Positions 1 to 7,905 of a stretch of DNA of 64,000 nt are shown here, piece after piece (within the stretch, counting starts at the first letter, position 1; each line of letters starts with the position of its first letter). This DNA is from Bryobacterales bacterium KBS 96 (GTDB lineage Bacteria; Acidobacteriota; Terriglobia; Bryobacterales; Bryobacteraceae). The notes under the pieces are model-generated. The model searched no databases. It saw only the letters and a program-made list of their open reading frames with translations, and was not told the origin of the DNA. The DNA is taken from assembly GCA_000381625.1 (NCBI GenBank), contig KB906767.1, positions 4,827,357 to 4,891,356 on the forward strand, written 5' to 3'. Made by a program: the position numbers and the translations under genes.

Positions 1-1
1 A

Positions 2-307
2 TCGGTCGCCAAAGCCGGTACGGTCGCGATCATCGGGGTATATCCCGAAGCGGCGAGAACATTTCCAATTGGCGCTGCGATGAACAAGAACCTAAGCATC
101 CAAATGGGAAACTGCAACCACCGAAAATACATGCCGCATCTTGTTGAATTGGTGCGGAGTGGCGCTGTCGAGATCGATTCGATTCTCACGCAGGTTGAAC
201 CGTTGGCCGGTGTGCTCGAGGCATATGCAGCCTTCGATCAGCGGCAACCAGGCTGGATGAAAGTGGAACTGATTCCGCAAAGCAAAGCAGCGGTCATGCG
301 GAAATAG
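2..307 (+). CDS. Zinc-dependent alcohol dehydrogenase, C-terminal part (5' cut by window edge)
   Basis: The reading frame is open from base 2, so the start lies outside the window. The visible 101 residues read as the end of a medium-chain dehydrogenase: the last strand of the Rossmann fold (GTVAIIGVY), then the NKNLSIQMGNCNHRKYMPHL segment and the closing helix with EPLAGVLEAYAAFDQR, as in glutathione-independent formaldehyde or threonine dehydrogenase-like enzymes. The catalytic zinc ligands and the GxGxxG motif would be upstream and cannot be checked. The substrate is unknown. It ends about 150 bp before the convergent glcD-type gene, with a palindrome in the gap. Confidence 0.75.
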   Translation, partial: SVAKAGTVAIIGVYPEAARTFPIGAAMNKNLSIQMGNCNHRKYMPHLVELVRSGAVEIDSILTQVEPLAGVLEAYAAFDQRQPGWMKVELIPQSKAAVMRK

Positions 308-327
308 TGTATTTTCAGCAGCTTGGC

Positions 328-385
328 AGGGACGGACCCCAAACCTCCGTTTTCACTGGAGCCTGTCGCGATGGGGTCCGTCCCT
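328..385. repeat. Palindromic element between convergent genes (possible bidirectional terminator)
   Basis: Bases 328-341 (agggacggacccca) and 372-385 (tggggtccgtccct) are perfect 14-bp inverted repeats around a 30-nt loop. The loop holds a small ctcc/ggag stem of its own. It sits between two convergent stop codons, so it could end transcription from both sides, but it has no clear T-tract. The G/C-rich palindrome form also fits a REP- or MITE-like extragenic repeat. Confidence 0.6.
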
Positions 386-456
386 ATTGCAGGCGCATTA
401 TTGCGCCGGATTTTGCTGAGGTGTAGGGCTTTGATCCAGCCGACCGAAACTGGAAT

Positions 457-1893
457 TTAGAGCGACATTTCCACTGGCTGGCGGATTTCCAGGCAGCCCT
501 TCCCGGTGGGCAGCACTTTGCCGGGGTTGAGCCGGCACTGAGGATCGAACAGGGACTTGAAGTTCTTAATCGTGTCGAGCGACTCCTCGGAGAACAGATG
601 TCCCATGATGTCCATCTTTTCCATGCCGACGCCATGTTCGCCGGTAATCGACCCGCCGACGGAGATGCAGTAATCGAGAATTTCCTCGCCGCATAACTGC
701 GCGCGCCTCAGTTCACCCTCTTTGCGCGCGTCGAAGAGAATGATCGGGTGCAGGTTGCCGTCGCCCGCATGGAAGATGTTGCTGATCACCAAGTCGTGCT
801 TCTTTGCGATTTCCCCAATGGCTCGTAGGGTTTGGGCGATCTTAGTCCGCGGCACGACCCCATCCTGCACGTAGTATGTCGGGCTGATGCGGCCGATGGC
901 GCCGAATGCGTTTTTGCGCCCTTTCCACAGCAGATCGCGTTCTTCGGGCGTTTTCGCGATCCGAACCTCGCGCGCTCCGCTTTCCATGCAGACGCGGGTC
1001 ACCCTTTCGGCTTGCTCCTCCACCGCTTCGATCAGCCCCTCCATCTCGATCAGCAGCACAGCCGCCGCGTCCAGCGGGTAACCGGCGTGAGTGGCTTCTT
1101 CGATCATGCGAAGCATGGGGCCGTCCAGCATTTCCAGCGCAACCGGGAGGATTTGACGCGCGGTAAGTTCGCCAACGGTATTGCCGGCTTCTTCCGGCGT
1201 GTTGTAGATAGCGAGCAGCGTCTTGACGGCCTCTGGCTGGCGCATTAAGCGCACTCCGATGCGCGTAATGAGGGCCATGGTGCCTTCCGACCCCGTCAGC
1301 AACCCGGCCAGGTCGTAGCCGGGCAGATCCAGTTCTTTGTCGCCGATCTGTATGACGGCGCCGTCCGCCAGAACAGCTTCCAGACTCACGATGTGGTTAG
1401 TCGTCACGCCATACGCAAGCGTATGGGGTCCACCGGCATTCTCGGCCACGTTCCCGCCGATAGTACACGCTCGCTGGCTGGAAGGATCGGGGGCGAAAAA
1501 GTAGCCGCTTGGCTGTGCCGCCAGCGTGATATCGAGATTGACCACTCCAGGTTGAACGACCGCCCGCTCATTCTCCAGATCGAGCTCGAGAATCCGATTC
1601 ATCCGCGAGAACGAGATGACTACCCCGCCCGCGCGGGGGATCGAGCCTCCGCTTAGACCGGTGCCGGCGCCCCGTCCGACGATAGCCGCGTTGTGCTCCT
1701 TCGCGGTCTTCACGATGAACACGACGTCATCCGTAGTGCGTGGAAAGACAACGATCTCCGGCAGATGCCGGTCTACGCCGCCGTCGTAAGAATAAAGTTT
1801 CAGATCGTGGGCGCTCGACAGCAATCCATCGTTCCCAAAGCGGGAGCGCAGAGCCTCAAGAAGCGCGGCGGTATCGGACGTCGCGGCTGTCAC
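457..1893 (-). CDS. glcD: FAD-linked glycolate/lactate oxidase subunit GlcD
   Basis: A 478-residue flavoprotein of the FAD-binding PCMH/GlcD family, expected to oxidise a 2-hydroxyacid such as glycolate or D-lactate and pass electrons to quinone. The N-terminal FAD domain shows VGRGAGTGLSGG (about 93-104) and the later AENAGGPHTLAYGVT stretch. The C-terminal FAD-oxidase domain has FHAGDGNLHP and the signature GEHGVGMEK, then ends LNPGKVLP. Length is normal. It starts with GTG, overlapping the stop of the thioredoxin gene by GTGA, so the two are translationally coupled. No GlcE or GlcF gene is adjacent, so the electron partner is not evident here. Confidence 0.9.
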   Translation of the reverse strand: MTAATSDTAALLEALRSRFGNDGLLSSAHDLKLYSYDGGVDRHLPEIVVFPRTTDDVVFIVKTAKEHNAAIVGRGAGTGLSGGSIPRAGGVVISFSRMNRILELDLENERAVVQPGVVNLDITLAAQPSGYFFAPDPSSQRACTIGGNVAENAGGPHTLAYGVTTNHIVSLEAVLADGAVIQIGDKELDLPGYDLAGLLTGSEGTMALITRIGVRLMRQPEAVKTLLAIYNTPEEAGNTVGELTARQILPVALEMLDGPMLRMIEEATHAGYPLDAAAVLLIEMEGLIEAVEEQAERVTRVCMESGAREVRIAKTPEERDLLWKGRKNAFGAIGRISPTYYVQDGVVPRTKIAQTLRAIGEIAKKHDLVISNIFHAGDGNLHPIILFDARKEGELRRAQLCGEEILDYCISVGGSITGEHGVGMEKMDIMGHLFSEESLDTIKNFKSLFDPQCRLNPGKVLPTGKGCLEIRQPVEMSL

Positions 1894-2462
1894 AGGAGAC
1901 TCTGTACGTACTGGTCAATATCGCTGGAGAGCCAGTTCTGGTCGGAAATGTATTTCCGCACGACCCGGCCGTCCTTGATGACGTACGTCTCCGGGTACTG
2001 AAATGTGCCGTACGAGGAGCTGATATTAGAATTGGGATCGCGATAGGTTTCGAAGGCGAGCTTGAATCGCTCCAAAAAACGCTTATATTTCTGCGAGTTT
2101 TTGTCAACGCTGACCGCAAGGACGACGACGCCTTTATCGCCGAACTTACGTTGGAACTCATTCAGAGATGGGATTTCGGTGATGCAGGGAGCGCACCACG
2201 TGGCCCAGAAATTGAGCACGAGCACTTTGCCGCCGAAGTGTTCCGGCGTGATCTCCTGGCCCTGGTCGGTGTGGACCGTGAACATCGGAGCGCGGTCGCC
2301 TTCCTGAACGGTGGTGTCCCGTAGATTCCAACCGATGATGGCCAGGAACGCCAGCGTTCCGACGATCAGCAAAACCTTCAGTACGTTGTTAATGGCCCCG
2401 GCAGGGCGCGCAGCTACAGCTTGCATACGGGATAATTTAAGAGTATCCGATCGCAGACTCAC
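1890..2462 (-). CDS. Membrane-anchored TlpA/ResA-type thioredoxin
   Basis: A 190-residue redoxin-fold protein. One membrane segment (about residues 25-45) precedes a periplasmic thioredoxin domain whose active site is WATWCAPCITEIP, a CxxC followed by the cis-Pro region. Such proteins reduce disulfides outside the membrane, often apocytochrome c, and could serve as the CcmG for the ccm operon 4 kb away; that link is inference. A GTG start with an aggtagga ribosome site just upstream was chosen over an internal ATG at 2426 that lacks one. It lies head-to-head with the PTPS gene, only 18 bp apart, and overlaps glcD. Confidence 0.85.
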   Translation of the reverse strand: MSLRSDTLKLSRMQAVAARPAGAINNVLKVLLIVGTLAFLAIIGWNLRDTTVQEGDRAPMFTVHTDQGQEITPEHFGGKVLVLNFWATWCAPCITEIPSLNEFQRKFGDKGVVVLAVSVDKNSQKYKRFLERFKLAFETYRDPNSNISSSYGTFQYPETYVIKDGRVVRKYISDQNWLSSDIDQYVQSLL

Positions 2463-2480
2463 AGCATCCTACCTATAGGT

Positions 2481-2903
2481 ATGTTCATTACGCGCAAAGC
2501 CGAATTCTCCGCGTCCCACGTGTGCCGGGTGCCTTCCTGGAGCGATGCCGCGAACCGGGAAGTCTATGGCGAGGCCGCGAATGAGCATGGGCACGGTCAC
2601 AATTACATTATCGAGGTTACCGTAGCCGGCGATCCCGACCCGGTTACTGGAATGGTTGTCGACCTGAAGCAGCTCAAGGAAATTCTGGAGCGCGAAATTG
2701 TGCAACCGATGGATCACCGTTTTCTCAATTACGAAGTGGAGCCTTTCGATCGCGTGCCGCCGACCGCCGAAAACATAGCGCTCGAAATCTGGAGCCGGCT
2801 AAGGAACCAGCTCACCTCGACGCCAGCGCGCCTGCATCGCGTCAGGCTGTACGAAACGGCGGATCTTTTCGTCGATGTGACTGGCGAGGATTTCGACACA
2901 TGA
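2481..2903 (+). CDS. 6-pyruvoyltetrahydropterin synthase/QueD family protein lacking the usual catalytic Cys
   Basis: A 140-residue T-fold protein. Zinc ligands are visible as FSASH (near residue 12) and HGHGHNY (near 36-42). Comparison with the next gene shows the position of the catalytic cysteine (CNNPYGHGH there) filled by alanine (AANEHGHGH here). A Glu five residues before the first HGH formally gives the ExxxxHGH pattern described for PTPS-III enzymes, which make 6-hydroxymethyl-dihydropterin for folate; the alignment is ambiguous, so this is only a possibility. It is the first gene of a pterin operon, overlapping the next by ATGA. Confidence 0.85.
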   Translation: MFITRKAEFSASHVCRVPSWSDAANREVYGEAANEHGHGHNYIIEVTVAGDPDPVTGMVVDLKQLKEILEREIVQPMDHRFLNYEVEPFDRVPPTAENIALEIWSRLRNQLTSTPARLHRVRLYETADLFVDVTGEDFDT

Positions 2904-3388
2904 GAGCCGCACTCACGCGCCGCTATCAATTTTCGGCTTCGCACCGGCTGCATACCCCTGCCTTAAGCAACGCCGAAAACGAGCGCGTATTTGGAAAGTG
3001 CAACAACCCATACGGGCATGGCCACAACTACCAGCTTGAGGTGACTGCCCACGGAACTGTCGATCCCGAGACAGGGCTCGTACTGGACGTGCGGCAACTA
3101 GACCGGTTTGTGTCCGATCAGGTTCTGAACCGATTTGCGAATCGCAACATCAACATGGATTTGCCGGAGTTCCGGCACTTGATCCCCACGACAGAAAATA
3201 TAGCGATCATGATTGGGAAGGTCCTGGAGGACGGCTGGACCGCGGAATTCGGAGTGCCCGGACCCAAGCTTGTTGGGATACACGTTCAGGAAACGGATCG
3301 CAATGGCTTCGACCTTGTCATCGGCGCCCCGGTTAGTCGCCGCAACGATGCCGTGGTTGAGCCGTCCTTCGTTTCGGTAACAGATTAG
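2900..3388 (+). CDS. 6-pyruvoyltetrahydropterin synthase (PTPS) family enzyme
   Basis: A 162-residue T-fold enzyme with the full PTPS-II-like signature: FSASHRLH for one zinc ligand, then [11 protein letters not shown], giving Cys-x5-His-Gly-His for catalysis and zinc. PTENIA and the C-terminal [11 protein letters not shown] (Glu for pterin binding) are also present. It should convert dihydroneopterin triphosphate to 6-pyruvoyltetrahydropterin. It overlaps its paralogue by four bases and is followed after four bases by folE, so the operon supplies substrate and enzyme for tetrahydrobiopterin-like or queuosine-related pterins. No sepiapterin reductase or queE/queC is visible. Confidence 0.9.
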   Translation: MRAALTRRYQFSASHRLHTPALSNAENERVFGKCNNPYGHGHNYQLEVTAHGTVDPETGLVLDVRQLDRFVSDQVLNRFANRNINMDLPEFRHLIPTTENIAIMIGKVLEDGWTAEFGVPGPKLVGIHVQETDRNGFDLVIGAPVSRRNDAVVEPSFVSVTD

Positions 3389-3392
3389 AGAA

Positions 3393-4016
3393 GTGGCAAA
3401 TTCTATGAAAAAGAACAATGCCGTGATCGATTTCCCGCCCAAACCGGAGAATGGGAACATTGCGGAACACATGAAATTCGTGCTGGAAGCGCTGGGCGAG
3501 AATATGCAGCGCGAGGGATTGCGCGATACACCCGAACGCTCGGCAAAAGCGCTTCAGTATTTAACCAGCGGCTATTCCAAAGACGTGCGCGAAGTGGTGA
3601 ATGGAGCGCTATTTCAGGTTAAATACGACGAGATGGTGATCGTGAAAGATATCGAATTCTTCAGCCTCTGCGAGCACCACCTACTGCCGTTCTTCGGGAA
3701 AATGCATGTGGCCTATCTGCCGAATGATCGCGTGATCGGTCTTAGCAAGATCCCCCGCCTGGTCGATGTATTCGCGCGGCGCCTGCAGATCCAGGAGCGG
3801 CTGACGCAGCAGGTCGCCGAAACCATTCAGGAGTTAGTCGATCCGCGGGGCGTCGGAGTCATTTGCGAAGCGAGGCATTTCTGTATGATGATGCGCGGCG
3901 TTGAGAAGCAGCACTCGGGCGCCATTACCAGCGCCATGCTCGGCGCGTTCCGCACCAACAAGGAAACACGCGACGAAATGCTGTCCTTGGTGCAGACGCG
4001 CAATCGGGATTTTTGA
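3393..4016 (+). CDS. folE: GTP cyclohydrolase I
   Basis: Opens GTP to dihydroneopterin triphosphate, the first step of folate and biopterin synthesis. Of 207 residues, the catalytic core shows [18 protein letters not shown] (zinc Cys and the two His), [17 protein letters not shown], and [12 protein letters not shown] with the second zinc Cys. Residues are complete and length is normal. The GTG at 3393 is used as start; an ATG at 3405 (MKKNNAV) is a fair alternative because the agag purine stretch lies very close to the GTG. It is the third gene of the pterin operon. Confidence 0.95.
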   Translation: MANSMKKNNAVIDFPPKPENGNIAEHMKFVLEALGENMQREGLRDTPERSAKALQYLTSGYSKDVREVVNGALFQVKYDEMVIVKDIEFFSLCEHHLLPFFGKMHVAYLPNDRVIGLSKIPRLVDVFARRLQIQERLTQQVAETIQELVDPRGVGVICEARHFCMMMRGVEKQHSGAITSAMLGAFRTNKETRDEMLSLVQTRNRDF

Positions 4017-4089
4017 AGCGGCCTTCCCGCTTAAAAGACCAGCGCGGACGCGTCGAATCAAGTGCTCCGCATGTTAGGATTGGTTTGAA

Positions 4090-4464
4090 ATGCAGGAGCA
4101 TTTTCGCGAGTTCGAAGTAAGTCCCGATCCGTTCGGCCGTACCTGTCACGTGCAGTTCCGCTGGCTTCAGACCGGGATCTCTATCCGTCACGCCGATACG
4201 GTCGATGTCAAATTCATTGTGAAGTTCGACGATGAACCCGAAGAAGAGAAAGTGATCGCGCTCCCTCATGCCGCGCTGATTGAGATTGCCAAACAGCGCA
4301 ACCGGGTTGTCACGGACCCGTGGTGCATGAAGATCGCGGCGCTTCACCTCCGGCACATGATCGAAACGGCGGAAGACATTGAGAAAACAATCGTCACCTT
4401 GAGTCCGGGCGAAATCGCGAACTACGATCGGGAACTGTACGGCGCGCCAGCCGCTGCACGTTAG
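4090..4464 (+). CDS. Conserved hypothetical protein
   Basis: A 124-residue soluble, acidic-to-neutral protein without signal peptide or membrane segment. It opens MQEHFREFEVSPDPFGR, has a beta-rich middle (VDVKFIVKFDDEPEEEKVIALPHAAL) and a helical end (IETAEDIEKTIVTL). I recognise no family. It follows folE by 73 bp on the same strand and precedes the LysW-like gene by 69 bp, so it may be transcribed with either. Confidence 0.65.
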   Translation: MQEHFREFEVSPDPFGRTCHVQFRWLQTGISIRHADTVDVKFIVKFDDEPEEEKVIALPHAALIEIAKQRNRVVTDPWCMKIAALHLRHMIETAEDIEKTIVTLSPGEIANYDRELYGAPAAAR

Positions 4465-4533
4465 CCCGGCTCCGTGTTAAGAATAAAGCTAATCGCTTTA
4501 GATCCCCTGCACAGCTAGTTCGAGAGGACGAAT

Positions 4534-4770
4534 ATGGTCACCTGTCCCAAATGCGAAGCGCCGCTTGATGTGGAAGAAGAGGAATTAGACGAAGGCGACG
4601 TGCTTTCCTGCGATGAATGCGGCGCGTCTTTAAAAGTTGCCAGCGTGAACCCCGTTGAGCTCGAATCTGAAGACGAGGTGGGCGTCGTGGACGAGACCTT
4701 CGACTACGATGACGACGACGAAGACGAGGATGACGCCGAGGACGAGAAAGAAGAGGAGGAGTGGCACTAA
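4534..4770 (+). CDS. LysW-like zinc-ribbon protein with long acidic tail
   Basis: A 78-residue very acidic protein. Residues 1-43 resemble LysW/ArgW amino-group carrier proteins: Cys4-x2-Cys7 and Cys26-x2-Cys29 form one zinc ribbon, followed by SLKVASVNPVELE. True carriers end in EDWGE, whose last Glu is ligated to the substrate; this protein instead continues with a run of Asp/Glu (about residues 58-76) and ends EEEEWH. A carrier role in lysine or arginine synthesis is therefore doubtful. A good gagagga ribosome site stands before the ATG. No LysX/LysZ-type gene is adjacent. Confidence 0.75.
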   Translation: MVTCPKCEAPLDVEEEELDEGDVLSCDECGASLKVASVNPVELESEDEVGVVDETFDYDDDDEDEDDAEDEKEEEEWH

Positions 4771-4836
4771 GCAATCCGACGCGACTGGACGAAACGCCCA
4801 AGGTTCCGGACGTATCCTACAATCAGGGAGCGAAAG

Positions 4837-5214
4837 ATGGTTACGTTACGCCGCTCGGTGTTGCTACTCGCCCTCGGAATTGTTCCAGTGATTATTTTCG
4901 GCCAGCAGCCTGCGCCGCCGCCTCCGGCGCGCACTCCTGACACCGGGGCCCGTTCCGTTCACGGGAAGGTCACGAACCCCGCCGGTGTTGTGGTGAATGG
5001 CGCGGTGGTTCTCCTAAAGGACACCAAGACCCTGCAGGTTCGATCGTTTATCACTCCAAAGGACGGCCAGTATCACTTTTACGGCCTTAGCATGAACGTT
5101 GATTATCAACTGCGGGCCGAATATCAGGGCGCCGCGAGCAACACCAAAACGCTCAGCGTTTTCGACAGCAAAAAAGATAGCGAAATCAATCTCAAGCTCA
5201 AGAACGCGAGTTGA
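4837..5214 (+). CDS. Secreted carboxypeptidase-regulatory-like domain protein
   Basis: 125 residues: a signal peptide (LRRSVLLLALGIVPVIIFG, cleavage near residue 22), a Pro-rich spacer (QQPAPPPPART), then one beta-sandwich of the carboxypeptidase regulatory-like type (VHGKVTNPAGVVVNGAVVLL ... YHFYGLSMNVDYQLRAEYQG). Such domains are common as single modules in Acidobacteria, probably for cell-surface binding. No catalytic domain is present. Confidence 0.8.
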   Translation: MVTLRRSVLLLALGIVPVIIFGQQPAPPPPARTPDTGARSVHGKVTNPAGVVVNGAVVLLKDTKTLQVRSFITPKDGQYHFYGLSMNVDYQLRAEYQGAASNTKTLSVFDSKKDSEINLKLKNAS

Positions 5215-5243
5215 CGCGCTGATGTAGTGTGCTCCGGCGTCTA

Positions 5244-5342
5244 GGGGGCAGGTCCTTGACCTGCGGCGGCCTCACAGGCCACCATCTTTGTGAGCGCAAC
5301 CATGAGTGGCCTGGGACGCCACCGCAGCCTAAGGACCGCCCC
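5244..5342. repeat. Long imperfect palindrome (about 40-bp arms), MITE/REP-like
   Basis: The left arm begins gggggcaggtccttgacctg and the right arm ends taaggaccgcccc. The reverse complement of the right arm matches the left at roughly four of five bases over about 40 bp, with a short loop near 5285-5300. It lies in the 190-bp gap between convergent genes. I see no coding potential. It could fold as a terminator or be a non-autonomous mobile palindrome. Confidence 0.6.
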
Positions 5343-5406
5343 ACATAAATGTCCGCGGCTTTCAACGCTGAAACCGCCTTCGGCCAGCGATATCTAAGAG
5401 GCTACG

Positions 5407-6288
5407 CTAGCTCCAGCGCAATTGGAGCACCTGTCCGTCCGGCGCCATCTCGCCGCCGATCGCGTGCAGTTTGAGCGTGCAGCCGTCGGGCCGAAACACC
5501 GCTTCGGTCCATCCCACCGGTTCACTGTCTTTGAAGTTATACCCAACGGCGGGGATGTTTACGAGATGAAGCTCATCCGATTTCGCGTATTTCCAGGCAT
5601 GCGTGTGCCCGTATAATATGGCCTTCACCGCGCGGGCGGATTTAGCGATATCCAATAGCGCTGCCGCGTCGACGAGCGCGTTATCGTCCTTCGGATCGAG
5701 GTTATGATGCACGAAAATAACGGCCGGCTTGCTGCCGAGAGTGCCGATATAACTCGCCAGCCAGTTCCGCTGGGGGGTTCCAAGCTGTCCCGGCGTCACA
5801 TTCGTGGCCAGCAGCGAATCGAGCAGAATCAGTTGAACCGGGCCGGCGTCGACAGTCGTTACAAGCTTTCGCTCGACGGGTTGTGTCGCGCCCGCCATCT
5901 TCACGATGGCGGCGCGCGTGTTCTTGCGGCTGTCGTGATTCCCGAGCGTGATGGCAAGTGGCATTTTTTGCGCCAGCGGCTCCAGATAGCCGGCAACGCG
6001 CGCGTAATCGTCGGGCTTGCCTAGCAGCCGCGCTAAATCGCCATTGACGAGCAGGCCGTCAAATTGCGTTTCGCTTACTTGTCCCAGAACCCTCGTCAAA
6101 TTGGCGCTCGGACGGAAGCCGCGATAGGTGTCGGCAGGGTCCGCGGCAATGTGGATATCCGAGAGCAGCGCCCAGCGAGCGGCGCTGTTCGCATCGGCGG
6201 CGGAGGCGATGCGCCGTCCGGCGGCGGAGAGGGCAACAGCTCCCAAGGACGATTTGAGAAACGACCGGCGGTCGACGATGAATGGCAT
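5407..6288 (-). CDS. Tat-exported calcineurin-like metallophosphoesterase
   Basis: 293 residues. The N-terminus has a twin-arginine signal (DRRSFLKSSLG, then AVALSAAG). The dimetal core motifs follow in order: LLSDIHIA (D-x-H), NGDLAR, GNHDSR, VHHNLD and GHTHAW. The substrate is unknown; related exported enzymes hydrolyse phosphomonoesters or phosphodiesters. It is last on the minus strand after the ccm genes, 18 bp beyond ccmD, and may be co-transcribed without being part of cytochrome maturation. Confidence 0.9.
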   Translation of the reverse strand: MPFIVDRRSFLKSSLGAVALSAAGRRIASAADANSAARWALLSDIHIAADPADTYRGFRPSANLTRVLGQVSETQFDGLLVNGDLARLLGKPDDYARVAGYLEPLAQKMPLAITLGNHDSRKNTRAAIVKMAGATQPVERKLVTTVDAGPVQLILLDSLLATNVTPGQLGTPQRNWLASYIGTLGSKPAVIFVHHNLDPKDDNALVDAAALLDIAKSARAVKAILYGHTHAWKYAKSDELHLVNIPAVGYNFKDSEPVGWTEAVFRPDGCTLKLHAIGGEMAPDGQVLQLRWS

Positions 6289-6306
6289 GGAAAGGACCGG
6301 TAAAGT

Positions 6307-6513
6307 CTATCCTTGCACGGAGCCGCGGCCATGAGGAAGCGATGCGGTGCGATCTTCCGCGCGAGTTTCTTTCACATCCAGTAGGCGCTTCACATCGTCA
6401 AGCTCGCGCTTCAAGCGGCTGTTCCTCCTGGCGAGCGTGATGATGTAGATCATGACAATCACCCATGCGGCCAGGAAGCCGTAGAACATGAAAAGGAAAT
6501 TACGAGTATCCAT
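6307..6513 (-). CDS. ccmD: CcmD-like small membrane protein with repeat-derived tail
   Basis: 68 residues with one membrane helix (FLFMFYGFLAAWVIVMIYII) followed by a basic segment (LARRNSRLKRELDDVKRLL), the form of CcmD, which releases haem-loaded CcmE from the CcmABC transporter. It follows ccmC by 14 bp. The last residues, SLPHGRGSVQG, are encoded by a palindromic sequence (around 6307-6340) of a kind seen between genes in this phylum, so a mobile repeat seems to have extended the C-terminus. Confidence 0.8.
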   Translation of the reverse strand: MDTRNFLFMFYGFLAAWVIVMIYIITLARRNSRLKRELDDVKRLLDVKETRAEDRTASLPHGRGSVQG

Positions 6514-6527
6514 GAAGCGTTCTCCAG

Positions 6528-7220
6528 TCAGGCGTGAGCGAGGCGCCGCAACGAATCGATCTCACGCTCTATCATCTCCTGCCGCATGCGCACGAGCACG
6601 ATGGCCGCCGCGATCAACAGAAACGCGAGCAGATCGCGATAGATCATGTGCTCCATCGCCGGATCGATATTGCCGCCGCCCGTGCGAATGCTCAATACGG
6701 GGCTAGGATGCTGCGTGCGCCACCATTGAATCGATTTCCACACAATGATGACATCGACAAAACCAAAAATGGACAGCGCCGCGGAAAGTCTGCCTCGTTG
6801 TGTTGGCTCGTCGATGGCTTTGCGAAGCATCAGATATCCGAAGTAGATCAGCAGACACACGAACATGGAGGTGAGGCGCGGGTCCCACGTCCACCAGATG
6901 CCCCAGATAATACGCGCCCAAATGCTGCCGGTCGCAACGTTGACGCATGCAAAGACGAACGAAACTTCGGTCACCGAGGCCGCGGCGGAATCGTACCGCA
7001 GGTCGCCGGTCTTCAGGTACATGGCGCTGAGCACCAGCGCGATAAAGAAGCCGGTAAACGCGGTGATCGCAGCCGGAACGTGAATGAAAATGATCCGGTA
7101 GATCGCGCCTTGCGCCGCTTCGTCCGGCAACACCGTAAAGATGCCGTAAAGGTTCCAGGCCAGCAACACCGCGCCAACGATTGCGAGGATGTAGACCAGT
7201 TTTTCGCGCATAAGTACCAT
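6528..7220 (-). CDS. ccmC: Haem transporter subunit CcmC
   Basis: 230 residues with about six membrane helices and the haem-handling tryptophan-rich motif WGIWWTWDPRLTS, flanked by His residues in loops (FIHVPAA upstream). CcmC loads haem onto CcmE in the periplasm. It follows ccmB by four bases and precedes ccmD. A second Met lies three codons in (MVLMREK). Length is normal for the family. Confidence 0.93.
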   Translation of the reverse strand: MVLMREKLVYILAIVGAVLLAWNLYGIFTVLPDEAAQGAIYRIIFIHVPAAITAFTGFFIALVLSAMYLKTGDLRYDSAAASVTEVSFVFACVNVATGSIWARIIWGIWWTWDPRLTSMFVCLLIYFGYLMLRKAIDEPTQRGRLSAALSIFGFVDVIIVWKSIQWWRTQHPSPVLSIRTGGGNIDPAMEHMIYRDLLAFLLIAAAIVLVRMRQEMIEREIDSLRRLAHA

Positions 7221-7224
7221 ACTC

Positions 7225-7902
7225 CTAGTTCACCAAAATTGTCTCGGCAAGGGCGACCGCGAGCGATGTATAAACAATATCGAACACCAGCAGCACTCTG
7301 CCCCAAAGCAGGCTGTCGGAGGTGACCTGATTCATTAGAAGATTATTCGTCAGTTCAATAGCGGCCATCAGCAGCGGCAGCAGCAACGGGTAGATGAGCA
7401 CGGGCAGCATCAGCTCGCGCAGTTTCAGATTGACGGTCATGGCTCCGAATGCCGCACCGAGGATGGCGATGCCCCAGGTGGCAAGGGCACAAACGGCGAA
7501 AAGCTTCAGCGGATGCAGCCACCAGCGCACATCGTAGAAAAATCCGAAGACGAATAGCGAGACCGCTTCAACGATCAGCAGCAGGACAAAGCTCGTAATA
7601 GCTTTGCCGGCCAGCAGGCTGGAAGCCGAAACGGGCGAAGCGAGCAGGGCGTCCAGACACTCGTTCGGCAACTCGCGGGCAAAGCCGCGATTGAAGATAA
7701 GGGCGCCACCAAAGGCGAAGCAGAGCCACAGAAGGCCGCCTCCAATCGTCGCTACCTCCGGGGAGGCGGGATCGAAGACGAAGCTGAAGAGCAATAAAAT
7801 GACTACCGCGAACGCGCCCGCCGCGTTCAGCGATTCCTTAGTGCGAAACTCAATCGCAAGGTCTTTGCGCGCGACCCAAAGCGCCTGGAGCAGCGGATTC
7901 AT
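7225..7902 (-). CDS. ccmB: Haem exporter membrane subunit CcmB
   Basis: 225 residues, six predicted membrane helices, opening with the cytoplasmic VARKDLAIEFRTKESLN typical of CcmB. FNRGFARELPNECLDALLASPVS gives the conserved stretch of the ABC permease. It forms the CcmAB ATP-driven complex that releases haem-CcmE. It follows ccmA by three bases. Confidence 0.93.
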   Translation of the reverse strand: MNPLLQALWVARKDLAIEFRTKESLNAAGAFAVVILLLFSFVFDPASPEVATIGGGLLWLCFAFGGALIFNRGFARELPNECLDALLASPVSASSLLAGKAITSFVLLLIVEAVSLFVFGFFYDVRWWLHPLKLFAVCALATWGIAILGAAFGAMTVNLKLRELMLPVLIYPLLLPLLMAAIELTNNLLMNQVTSDSLLWGRVLLVFDIVYTSLAVALAETILVN

Positions 7903-7905
7903 CGA

